Made by a program: the position numbers and the translations under genes. A DNA stretch of 5,388 bases, taken from Brevundimonas sp. UBA7534 (GTDB lineage: Bacteria; Pseudomonadota; Alphaproteobacteria; Caulobacterales; Caulobacteraceae). Below, one piece after another: positions 1-5,388 of this stretch; the stretch's first letter is position 1, and every line of letters starts with the position of its first letter. The notes beneath the pieces are model-generated. The model saw nothing but the letters and a program-made list of their open reading frames with translations, had not been told where the DNA came from and did not search any database. The DNA lies in NCBI RefSeq assembly GCF_002479325.1, contig NZ_DLMO01000015.1, positions 5,370 through 10,757 on the forward strand, given 5' to 3'.

Positions 1-1608
1 GACGCCATGGCCAACCGGTTCGGCCACTGGGCCAAGAGCCGAGGGCTGCGCAAAGGCGACGCGATAGCCCTGATGATGACCAACCGGGTCGAATATCTGG
101 CGGCCTGGATCGGCTTCTCGAAGGTCGGCGTGGCGGCGGCCGTGATCAACACCAAACTGGCGGGACCGGCCCTGGGGCACTGCCTGTCGATTTCCGGCGG
201 CTTCAACGTCGTGGCGGACGAGGACTGCTGGCGCCAGGTCGAGGAGGCGCGACCGCATATCGACCGCGACCTGATGCTGTGGGTGCTGGGCCTGCCCGAG
301 GACGAGGAAGCCAGCAATCGGCGGGGGCTGGACAATCCGGTGCGCGGCGGCTCGTCCGTTCGTCCGGCCAAGACGGCGCGCGAGGGTCTGACCAACCGCG
401 ACACCTGCCTGTTCATCTACACCTCCGGCACCACGGGCCTGCCCAAGGCGGCGCGCATTCCCCATTCCCGAGCCCGGACCTATATGCGCGCCTTCGCCGG
501 CGCCACGGCCTCGACGCCGGAGGACCGGGTCTTCAACGTGCTGCCCCTGTACCACTCCACGGGGGGGCTGGTCGGCATCGGCGCCGGCTTCCTGAACGGC
601 GCGCGGACCATCATCCGAAAGAAATTCTCCGCGACCAACTTCTGGCCGGACGTGAAGGCGTCGAAGGCGACGATGTTCGTCTATATCGGCGAGTTGTGCC
701 GCTATCTGGTGAATTGTCCGCCGAACGACGACGAGAAGGCGCACAAGCTGCGGCTGGCCTTCGGCAACGGCCTGCGCGCCGATGTCTGGCCCGAGTTCCA
801 GAGCCGGTTCCGCATTCCGAACATCCTGGAATTCTACGGCTCGACCGAAGGCAATGTCTCGCTGTTCAACTTCGACGGCAAGCAGGGCGCCATCGGCCGG
901 GTGCCCAGCTATCTGAAGTCGCAGATCAACATCCGCCTGATCCAGTTCGACGTGGAGACGGAGGAGCCGGTGCGGGGCCCAGACGGCTTCTGCCGTCCTG
1001 TCCGCGTCGGAGACGTGGGCGAGGCGATCGGCGAGATCGGCAACGACATCCGCCACGACTTCTCGGGCTATGCCGACAAGGCCGCCTCGCAGAAGAAGAT
1101 CCTGACCGACGTGTTCAAGAAGGGCGACCGCTGGTTCCGCACCGGCGACCTGATGCGCCAGGACAGCGAAGGCTACTTCTATTTCATGGACCGCACCGGC
1201 GACACCTTCCGCTGGAAAGGCGAAAACGTCTCCACCTCGGAGGTCGAGCAGGTGTTGATGGACGCGCCCGGGGTCAGCGAGGCGATCGTCTACGGCGTGA
1301 CGGTGCCGGGCCACGACGGCAAGGCCGGCATGGCGGCCCTGGTTGTCGACGGCAAGTTCGACGCCGCCGCGTTCGACGCCCACGTCGACGGCAAGCTGCC
1401 CGCCTACGCCCAGCCGGTGTTCCTGCGCCTCATCAAGGCGGCCGACACGACCGGCACCTTCAAGTATCGCAAGGCCGACCTGGTCGCCGACGGCTTCGAT
1501 CCGGCCAAGGCCGGTGCGGGCCTGTATGTGCGTGGCGGCAAGTCGGGCTACGCCAAGCTGACTGCAGCCGCGCGGACCAAGATTCTGGACGGCGAAACCC
1601 GCCTTTGA
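1..1608 (+). CDS. Long-chain/very-long-chain acyl-CoA synthetase, FATP-like (5' partial)
   Basis: ATP-dependent ligase that activates a long or very long fatty acid to acyl-CoA through an acyl-adenylate, feeding beta-oxidation or lipid synthesis. The frame is open from base 1. The ATG at 7 is internal, because the residues there match the middle of the usual N-terminal region; relatives are near 600 residues, so about 60 are missing to the left. Visible motifs: the ATP/AMP-binding loop YTSGTTGLPK (418-447), the adenylate motif EFYGSTEGN (829-855), the RTGDL motif (1138-1152), the FATP-type signature DRTGDTFRWKGENVS (1189-1233), and the C-terminal TGTFKYRK segment (1450-1473) holding candidate catalytic lysines. 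The DRTGDTFRWKGENVS and TGTFK blocks separate it from classical FadD and place it in the FATP/ACSVL (FadD6-like) branch. The stop is TGA at 1606. Chain-length preference cannot be read from sequence. The next gene starts 84 bp on, with no clear terminator between. Confidence 0.5.
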   Translation, partial: DAMANRFGHWAKSRGLRKGDAIALMMTNRVEYLAAWIGFSKVGVAAAVINTKLAGPALGHCLSISGGFNVVADEDCWRQVEEARPHIDRDLMLWVLGLPEDEEASNRRGLDNPVRGGSSVRPAKTAREGLTNRDTCLFIYTSGTTGLPKAARIPHSRARTYMRAFAGATASTPEDRVFNVLPLYHSTGGLVGIGAGFLNGARTIIRKKFSATNFWPDVKASKATMFVYIGELCRYLVNCPPNDDEKAHKLRLAFGNGLRADVWPEFQSRFRIPNILEFYGSTEGNVSLFNFDGKQGAIGRVPSYLKSQINIRLIQFDVETEEPVRGPDGFCRPVRVGDVGEAIGEIGNDIRHDFSGYADKAASQKKILTDVFKKGDRWFRTGDLMRQDSEGYFYFMDRTGDTFRWKGENVSTSEVEQVLMDAPGVSEAIVYGVTVPGHDGKAGMAALVVDGKFDAAAFDAHVDGKLPAYAQPVFLRLIKAADTTGTFKYRKADLVADGFDPAKAGAGLYVRGGKSGYAKLTAAARTKILDGETRL

Positions 1609-1639
1609 CGTCGCAGGACGCCGTTCGGGAAACGGGGTC

Positions 1640-1671
1640 TTAAGCATTAACGGTCATGGTTCCGGCGTTTC
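1640..1671 (+). promoter_or_regulatory. Possible motA control region (CtrA-like TTAA repeats; weak sigma-54-like box)
   Basis: The 84-bp gap before motA holds TTAA (1640-1643) and TTAAC (1647-1651), separated by 3 bases. The CtrA consensus is TTAA-N7-TTAAC, so the half-sites fit but the spacing does not. Just downstream, 1657-1671 resembles the sigma-54 consensus TGGCACG-N4-TTGC at 8 of 11 fixed positions: the -24 GG is present, but the -12 GC is TC. Both regulators act on flagellar genes in Caulobacter, which makes the location sensible. Neither match is good on its own. Low confidence. Confidence 0.5.
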
Positions 1672-1692
1672 GCGTCAGGACCCTCCCGTCTC

Positions 1693-2556
1693 ATGTTCCA
1701 GATCATCGGCATCGTCTTGCTGTTCGGCATGGTGTTCGGCAGCTATCTGCTGGCCGGCGGCAAGATGGCCGTCATCCTGCACTCGCTGCCGTTCGAACTG
1801 ATGGGCATCCTGGGATCGGGCGTCGCGGCCTTCGTGATCGCCAACAGCATGGACGTCATCAAGGCGACCTTGGGCGGCTTCGGCCGCATCTTCGGCGGCC
1901 CGAAGTGGAAGAAGCAGGATTATAAGGAGCTGCTGTCGCTGCTGTTCCAGCTGACCAAGACGATGAAGTCCAAGGGCGTTGTCGCCCTGGAAAGCCACAT
2001 CGAAAAGCCCAAGGAATCGCCGATCTTCCAGAAGTACCCCAAGGTGCTGAAGGATCACTTCGCCGTCGATTTCATCTGCGACACCCTGCGGATGATGACC
2101 ATGAACCTGGAGGATCCGCACCAGGTCGAGGACGCGATGGAAAAGCAGCTGGAAAAGCACCATCACGAGGCCCAGGCCGGCGCCCACGCCCTGCAGAACA
2201 TGGCCGACGCCCTGCCGGCCCTGGGCATCGTCATCGCGGTTCTGGGGGTCATCAAGACGATGGGCTCGATCACCGAGCCGCCGGAAGTGTTGGGCGGCAT
2301 GATCGGCGGCGCCCTGGTCGGCACCTTCCTGGGCGTGTTCCTGGCCTATGGCATGATCGGCCCGTTCGCCACCCGGCTGAAGGACATCGTCGAGCAGGAC
2401 GGCGCCTACTACAAGATCATCCAGTCCGTGCTGGTCGCCCACCTGCACGGCAATGCGGCGCAGATTTCGGTGGAGATCGGACGGGGCGACATCCCGTCGG
2501 TGGCCCAGCCCTCCTTCGTGGAAATGGAAGAGACGCTCAACAGCCTGACGGAGTGA
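1693..2556 (+). CDS. motA: Flagellar motor stator protein MotA
   Basis: Inner-membrane subunit of the MotA/MotB stator, which couples ion flow to flagellar rotation. The 287 residues compare with 295 in E. coli. Four hydrophobic segments lie at about residues 1-20, 33-53, 173-190 and 200-222, with the large cytoplasmic loop between the second and third. Landmarks include the VFGSYLLAGGK start, LESHIEKPKES (99-109) in the loop, Pro175 in ALPALGIVIAVLGVIKTMG and Pro224 in GMIGPFA. By my alignment from memory these match E. coli Pro173 and Pro222, while Lys92 and Glu100 occupy the places of the rotor-contacting Arg90 and Glu98. The start is set by alignment to the family N-terminus; the only Shine-Dalgarno-like run is AGGA at 1677-1680, 12 bases away, which is weak. 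No motB follows. In Caulobacter motA and motB are also unlinked, so the partner is probably elsewhere. A his-rich stretch KHHHEAQ (155-161) lies in the loop. Confidence 0.5.
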   Translation: MFQIIGIVLLFGMVFGSYLLAGGKMAVILHSLPFELMGILGSGVAAFVIANSMDVIKATLGGFGRIFGGPKWKKQDYKELLSLLFQLTKTMKSKGVVALESHIEKPKESPIFQKYPKVLKDHFAVDFICDTLRMMTMNLEDPHQVEDAMEKQLEKHHHEAQAGAHALQNMADALPALGIVIAVLGVIKTMGSITEPPEVLGGMIGGALVGTFLGVFLAYGMIGPFATRLKDIVEQDGAYYKIIQSVLVAHLHGNAAQISVEIGRGDIPSVAQPSFVEMEETLNSLTE

Positions 2557-2683
2557 TCCTCGGAACGGCCAAGCCTGCCGACCGTTGGGTGAAGCGACAT
2601 GACGCCGCCGGGATCCTGGCTTGCCTATGCGATCACGGCGGCGTTATCGTTTGCCAGAGGCTTCGACCTCGCCAACAGCATTC

Positions 2684-2690
2684 GGAGGAA
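2684..2690 (+). promoter_or_regulatory. Strong ribosome binding site for the small lipoprotein
   Basis: GGAGGAA sits 6 bases before the ATG at 2697, an almost perfect Shine-Dalgarno. It decides the start: the same frame is open back to an ATG at 2553, but that one overlaps the motA stop, lacks such a site and would bury the signal peptide 48 residues inside the protein. Confidence 0.5.
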
Positions 2691-2696
2691 TTCCCC

Positions 2697-2975
2697 ATGC
2701 GTATCACCCCCCTGATCGTCGCCTCGGCCGCCGCCCTGGCTCTGGCCGCCTGTCAGAACGCCAGCGAAGACAAGGCCCAGGACGCCGCCGCCGATGCCGC
2801 CGCCGCCGCCGACACCGCCGCCGACGCCGCCGTGACCGCCGACCAGGCCGCCACCGACGCCGCCGCCGCTGCCGGGGAAGCCGCCGCCGCCGCCGCCGAC
2901 AACGCCGCCCCGGACGGCGCGGCGATGACGGCCCAGCCTCCGGCCGAAGAGACGACGCCCGCGCCGGCCCACTAA
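2697..2975 (+). CDS. Small Ala/Asp-rich lipoprotein, function unknown
   Basis: A 92-residue predicted lipoprotein. The signal peptide has Arg2 and a hydrophobic core (residues 5-18) ending in the lipobox LAAC, so signal peptidase II should cleave before Cys19, leaving a lipid-anchored protein with Gln at +2. Gln at +2 does not suggest inner-membrane retention in the E. coli rule, so the outer membrane is likely. The mature part (20-71) is a run of Ala with regularly placed Asp/Glu (25, 29, 33, 39, 43, 49, 54, 61, 68) and should form a long acidic helix, perhaps a coiled coil. The tail from 72 is Pro/Thr-rich. Ala makes up 43 of 92 residues. It recalls Lpp-like or spacer lipoproteins but ends in His, without the C-terminal Lys that joins Lpp to peptidoglycan. 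I recognise no family. The 140-bp gap upstream and the terminator 27 bases downstream suggest its own short transcript. The reading frame, signal peptide and RBS are well supported; the role is not. Confidence 0.5.
   Translation: MRITPLIVASAAALALAACQNASEDKAQDAAADAAAAADTAADAAVTADQAATDAAAAAGEAAAAAADNAAPDGAAMTAQPPAEETTPAPAH
2781..2909 (+). repeat. GCC/GAC triplet-rich low-complexity tract inside the lipoprotein gene
   Basis: This stretch is built almost wholly of GCC codons interrupted by GAC, ACC and GAG-type codons, encoding the Ala/Asp helix of the lipoprotein. Uninterrupted GCC runs reach five or six units (for example 2796-2810 and 2883-2899). It is an in-frame triplet repeat that could expand or shrink by slippage without breaking the frame. 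Its composition also explains the long open frames seen on the opposite strand here. Confidence 0.5.
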
Positions 2976-3001
2976 ATCTATCGGTTCCCTGAACCGGGAT
3001 C

Positions 3002-3029
3002 GGGCCGCTCCGTCGGGGCGGCCCTTTTT
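3002..3029 (+). terminator. Rho-independent terminator after the lipoprotein gene
   Basis: The arms 3002-3011 (GGGCCGCTCC) and 3015-3024 (GGGGCGGCCC) pair over 10 bp with a single G-U wobble around a 3-base GTC loop, followed at once by TTTTT and then CTTC. The stem is very G+C-rich and the T-run is on the plus strand, so it ends transcripts coming from the lipoprotein gene, whose stop lies 26 bases upstream, and isolates mnmC from them. Confidence 0.5.
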
Positions 3030-3039
3030 CTTCGTCCGT

Positions 3040-3047
3040 GCTAGAGC
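3040..3047 (+). promoter_or_regulatory. Probable -10 element for mnmC, suggesting a leaderless transcript
   Basis: GCTAGAGC matches the Caulobacter housekeeping -10 consensus GCTANAWC at 7 of 8 positions. No TTGACG-like -35 is seen at the right distance, where the terminator's 3' arm and T-run lie. A start site 6-7 bases after this box would fall on or next to the A of the mnmC ATG at 3054. There is no Shine-Dalgarno before that ATG, which fits leaderless translation, common in alphaproteobacteria. Inferred from position and one element only. Confidence 0.5.
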
Positions 3048-3053
3048 GGCGCG

Positions 3054-4862
3054 ATGACGACCGAAGACGCTTCGCCGCAACTGACCTGGACCGAGGAAGG
3101 CGAACCGCGCTCGGGTCGATTCGGGGATGTGTACTTCTCCCGCGACGACGGCCTGGCGGAGAGCCGGGCGGTCTTCCTGCAAGGGGGCGGCCTGCCGCAG
3201 GCCTGGGCCGGACGCCGGACCTTCACCGTGGCGGAACTGGGTTTCGGCACGGGGCTGAACATCGCCGCCCTGCTGGACCTTTGGCGACAGACGAGGCCCC
3301 AGGGTGGGCGGCTGAACATCTTTTCGGTCGAAGGCTATCCGCTGACCCCTGAGGAGGCGGGCCGCGCCCTGTCGAACTGGCCAGAGATCGGAGAGGCGGC
3401 GGACGCGCTGATCCAAGGCTGGCCGGCGCCCACGCCCGGCTTTCACCGTATCGACCTGCCCGAGCATCACGCGGTCCTGGACCTGGCGGTCGGCGATGCG
3501 GCCTGGGCGCTGGAGGCCTGGTCGGGCCAGGCCGACGCCTGGTTCCTGGACGGCTTCTCGCCCGCGCTGAATCCGGGGATGTGGTCGCCGCAGGTGATGG
3601 ACCTGATCCGGGCCCGGTCGGCGCCAGGCGCGCGCGTGGCGACCTTCACGGTGGCGGGGGCGGTTCGCCGAGGCCTTTCCGAACGCGGCTTCGTCGTCGA
3701 GAAACGACCCGGACACGGCCGCAAGCGTGAACGGCTGGAGGCCCGGCTGCCGGGGGAAGGGACGTCTCCGCGCGAACGCCCGCGCGTCGCGATCGTCGGC
3801 GCGGGTATTGCGGCTGCCGCGATCGCGCGGGCCCTGGCCGCGGCGGGCGTCCAGCCGTTGGTGATCGAAGGCGAGCGGCCGGGGGCGGGTGGTTCGGGAT
3901 TTCCCGCCGGCCTGGTCACGCCCCGGCTCGATGCGGGCGATGCGGGCCTGGCCGCCCTCTACGCTCAGGCGCTGGAGCGGGCGGGCCGGCTCTATGGCGA
4001 CGTAGAGGACGCGGTGATCGCGCGCGGCGTGCTGCAGACGCCGCAGGCGCCGCGCGACGTGGCGCGCTTCGAAAAGATCGCCGCCCAGCCGATCTGGCCC
4101 GACGGGGCGATGCAGGTCGTCGGCCCGCAACAGGCGTCGGACTGGCTGGGAGAGCCGGCGGGAGAGGCTGGGCTGCTGATGGCGCATGCCCTGGTCGTGC
4201 GCCCCTTGACGGTGCTGGACGCCTGGCTGGCTGGCGCCGGACGCCGCGCCGGACAGGTCGAGCGCCTTGAGCGCAACGAAGACGCCTGGCGGTTGGTCGC
4301 AAAGGGCGGCGACGCGATCGCCGAGGCCGACATCGTCATCCTGGCCGGCGGCTGGGGGACGGCGTCGCTGCTGGATCGGTCGCGCCATCCCGAACTGACA
4401 CCCGTGCGGGGACAGGCGGACTGGGTCGAGGGGCCGACGACCGGCGCCGTGGCCTGGGGCGGCTATGCGGCGCCGACGGGGCAGGGGGTGCTGTTCGGCG
4501 CGACGCATGATCGCGGCCGCACAGATTTGGCGGTCAGTCCGGAAGACAGCGTTCGCAACCGCAACACGCTCAGGACGCGCGCACCGGCCCTGGCGGACCG
4601 GGTGGAAGCGGCGTCTTACGCCCAAGCCCGCGTCGCCATTCGCGCGACCACCGCCGACCGCCTGCCGATCGCCGGCTGGCTGGATGATGGCCTGCTGATG
4701 CTGGGCGGCCTGGGATCGCGAGGGCTGTGCCTGGCGCCGCTGCTGGGCGAGCATCTGGCGGCGCTGGCGCTGGGCCGCCCGTCGCCCCTTCCACGGACCC
4801 TGGCCGGGCGCGTCGCGCCGGACCGGCCGGCCCTCAGGCCCAAAGTCGGACCTCGAACCTAG
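3054..4862 (+). CDS. mnmC: Bifunctional tRNA mnm5(s2)U34 biosynthesis protein MnmC
   Basis: Cytoplasmic enzyme finishing wobble-uridine modification after MnmE/MnmG: the FAD domain turns cmnm5(s2)U34 into nm5(s2)U34, and the SAM domain methylates that to mnm5(s2)U34. It has 602 residues against 668 in E. coli, in the usual order. The methyltransferase (about 1-237) shows GDVYFSRDDGL near the start, the SAM loop ELGFGTGLN (61-69), FLDGFSPALNP (164-174) with the probable catalytic Asp166, and HGRKRERL (221-228). The oxidoreductase (about 243-602) shows the dinucleotide fold VAIVGAGIAAAAIA (245-258), PVRGQ (450-454), RVAIRATTADRLPIAG (526-541) and GGLGSRGLCLAPL (551-563). Where E. coli has ASGN at the FAD site this protein has GSGFPAG (280-286), perhaps a lineage variant. 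The ATG at 3054 is firmly set: an in-frame TAG lies at 3042-3044 and the N-terminus aligns with the family. The preceding terminator and the -10 box suggest independent transcription. No truncation or frameshift is seen. Confidence 0.5.
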   Translation: MTTEDASPQLTWTEEGEPRSGRFGDVYFSRDDGLAESRAVFLQGGGLPQAWAGRRTFTVAELGFGTGLNIAALLDLWRQTRPQGGRLNIFSVEGYPLTPEEAGRALSNWPEIGEAADALIQGWPAPTPGFHRIDLPEHHAVLDLAVGDAAWALEAWSGQADAWFLDGFSPALNPGMWSPQVMDLIRARSAPGARVATFTVAGAVRRGLSERGFVVEKRPGHGRKRERLEARLPGEGTSPRERPRVAIVGAGIAAAAIARALAAAGVQPLVIEGERPGAGGSGFPAGLVTPRLDAGDAGLAALYAQALERAGRLYGDVEDAVIARGVLQTPQAPRDVARFEKIAAQPIWPDGAMQVVGPQQASDWLGEPAGEAGLLMAHALVVRPLTVLDAWLAGAGRRAGQVERLERNEDAWRLVAKGGDAIAEADIVILAGGWGTASLLDRSRHPELTPVRGQADWVEGPTTGAVAWGGYAAPTGQGVLFGATHDRGRTDLAVSPEDSVRNRNTLRTRAPALADRVEAASYAQARVAIRATTADRLPIAGWLDDGLLMLGGLGSRGLCLAPLLGEHLAALALGRPSPLPRTLAGRVAPDRPALRPKVGPRT

Positions 4863-4863
4863 C

Positions 4864-4888
4864 CCGACGTCGGCTTAGGTCCTAAACC
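4864..4888 (+). promoter_or_regulatory. Palindromic candidate operator/promoter before hmgA
   Basis: The 46-bp gap between mnmC and hmgA contains two adjacent perfect palindromes, CCGACGTCGG (4864-4873) and TTAGGTCCTAA (4875-4885). Overlapping them, CCGACGT (4864-4870), a 10-base spacer and CCTAAACC (4881-4888) loosely follow the Caulobacter promoter pattern TTGACGS-N10-14-GCTANAWC, with mismatches in both boxes. Homogentisate genes are often under local repressors that bind such palindromes. The symmetry is plain to see; the function is a guess. There is no T-run, so a terminator for mnmC is unlikely. Confidence 0.5.
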
Positions 4889-4894
4889 TGCGCC

Positions 4895-4901
4895 AAGGGA
4901 G
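4895..4901 (+). promoter_or_regulatory. Ribosome binding site of hmgA
   Basis: AAGGGAG lies 7 bases before the ATG at 4909. It picks this ATG over the in-frame ATG at 4939 (Met11), in agreement with the family N-terminus. Confidence 0.5.
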
Positions 4902-4908
4902 ACACACG

Positions 4909-5388
4909 ATGACGACGCGATCGAACGCGCCCGCCTATATGTCCGGCTTCGGCAACCACTTCGCCACCGAGGCGGCGCCCGGCGCCCTGCCGGTCGGACA
5001 GAATTCGCCGCAGAAGACGCCGATGGGCCTGTACGCCGAACAGTTGTCCGGCACCGCCTTCACCGCGCCGCGCGCCGAGAACCGCCGAAGCTGGCTGTAT
5101 CGCCTGCGGCCGTCCGCCCAGCACGGACCCTATGCGCCCTTTGACCGGGGCCGGGTGCGTTCGGGCCCGTTCGACGAAACGCCGCCCAATCCCAACCGGA
5201 TGCGCTGGGACCCGCTGCCGATGCCGGAAGCGTCAACCGACTGGGTGGAGGGCCTGGTCACCTATGGCGGCAATGGAGAGCCGGACGCGGGGGCGGGGGC
5301 GGGCATCCACCTGTACGCCGCCAACCGCTCGATGACCGACCGCGTCTTCTACAACGCCGACGGCGAGTTGCTGATCGTGCCGCAGCAG
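4909..5388 (+). CDS. hmgA: Homogentisate 1,2-dioxygenase (3' partial)
   Basis: Non-haem iron enzyme of tyrosine/phenylalanine catabolism, opening the ring of homogentisate with O2 to give maleylacetoacetate. The frame starts at ATG 4909 after a good Shine-Dalgarno and stays open to the window edge, giving 160 of the roughly 430-445 residues usual for the family. Recognition rests on the N-terminal blocks YMSGFGNHFATEA (10-22), LPVGQNSPQ (27-35), GLYAEQLSGTAFTAPR (40-55), NRRSWLYRLRPSA (58-70), and ANRSMTDRVFYNADGELL (139-156), all characteristic of HmgA. The iron ligands (two His and a Glu) lie in the C-terminal part and are outside the window, so integrity of the active site cannot be judged. 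A short Gly/Ala stretch, DAGAGAG (129-135), encoded by GGGGGC-like repeats, appears where family members vary in length. Downstream genes of the pathway (such as fumarylacetoacetase or maylacetoacetate isomerase) may follow but are not visible. Confidence 0.5.
   Translation, partial: MTTRSNAPAYMSGFGNHFATEAAPGALPVGQNSPQKTPMGLYAEQLSGTAFTAPRAENRRSWLYRLRPSAQHGPYAPFDRGRVRSGPFDETPPNPNRMRWDPLPMPEASTDWVEGLVTYGGNGEPDAGAGAGIHLYAANRSMTDRVFYNADGELLIVPQQ

Noticed and set aside
1621..1635. Small hairpin CCGTT-CGGGA-AACGG after the acyl-CoA synthetase gene, considered as a terminator
   Set aside because: The stem is only 5 bp and no T-run follows.
279..1643. Plus-strand frame of 454 codons inside the acyl-CoA synthetase gene
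   Set aside because: Arg/Gly-rich out-of-frame product typical of G+C-rich DNA; the overlapping frame carries all the acyl-CoA synthetase motifs.
1675..2448. Open frame of 257 codons on the minus strand opposite motA
   Set aside because: Antisense shadow of motA, with a His/Gln/Asp-rich product, no ribosome site and no recognisable domain.
2564..2586. Inverted repeat AACGG/CCGTT just after motA, considered as a terminator
   Set aside because: Five pairs around a 13-base loop with no T-run; too weak to call.
2621..2650. Possible housekeeping promoter TTGCCT ... TATCGT before the lipoprotein gene
   Set aside because: Four of six matches in each box with an 18-base spacer is what chance often gives; it is reasonably placed but not supported further.
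2625..2681. Minus-strand 18-codon frame ending in SKPLANDNAAVIA, which recalls the ANDN tails of some small alphaproteobacterial proteins
   Set aside because: Too short, no ribosome site before its ATG, and the resemblance rests on four residues.
2553..2696. N-terminal extension of the lipoprotein frame back to the ATG at 2553
   Set aside because: It would overlap the motA stop and hide the signal peptide; the GGAGGAA site fixes the start at 2697.
2625..4754. Open frame of about 709 codons on the minus strand opposite mnmC and the lipoprotein gene
   Set aside because: It lies antisense to a gene with clear family motifs. High G+C third positions remove stops from this antisense frame, and its product is low-complexity and Arg/Gly/Pro-rich with no recognisable domain.

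Overview
The window is about two-thirds G+C or more, with strong G/C preference at third codon positions. All five genes read on the plus strand. A motA without an adjacent motB, a homogentisate dioxygenase and the style of the promoter-like sites fit an alphaproteobacterium of the Caulobacterales, most likely Brevundimonas or a close relative. That placement is inference from gene content and protein resemblance, not from a search.

Layout from left to right. (1) Bases 1-1608 are the 3' nine tenths of a FATP/very-long-chain-type acyl-CoA synthetase, cut by the left edge. (2) Bases 1693-2556 are motA, a complete flagellar stator subunit, after an 84-bp gap with weak CtrA-like and sigma-54-like sequence. 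(3) Bases 2697-2975 encode a 92-residue, 47% alanine lipoprotein with a clear lipobox and a strong ribosome binding site, followed by a rho-independent terminator (3002-3029). (4) Bases 3054-4862 are mnmC, a complete fused methyltransferase/oxidoreductase for tRNA wobble uridine. A -10-like box sits so close to its ATG that the mRNA may be leaderless. (5) From 4909 to the right edge runs the first 160 codons of hmgA, homogentisate 1,2-dioxygenase. Two short palindromes lie in the 46-bp gap before it.

The genes do not form one pathway. They cover lipid activation, motility, envelope, tRNA modification and tyrosine/phenylalanine catabolism, and look like an ordinary chromosomal run of short transcription units. 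No mobile element, CRISPR array, tRNA or rRNA is visible. I found no convincing undescribed system. The points most worth a second look are the compact terminator/leaderless-promoter junction before mnmC, the Ala/Asp-rich lipoprotein, and the palindromes before hmgA. No gene-free stretch exceeds 140 bases. [Form note: the original gave no feature confidence values; the uniform 0.5 is a placeholder required by the schema, not an estimate.]
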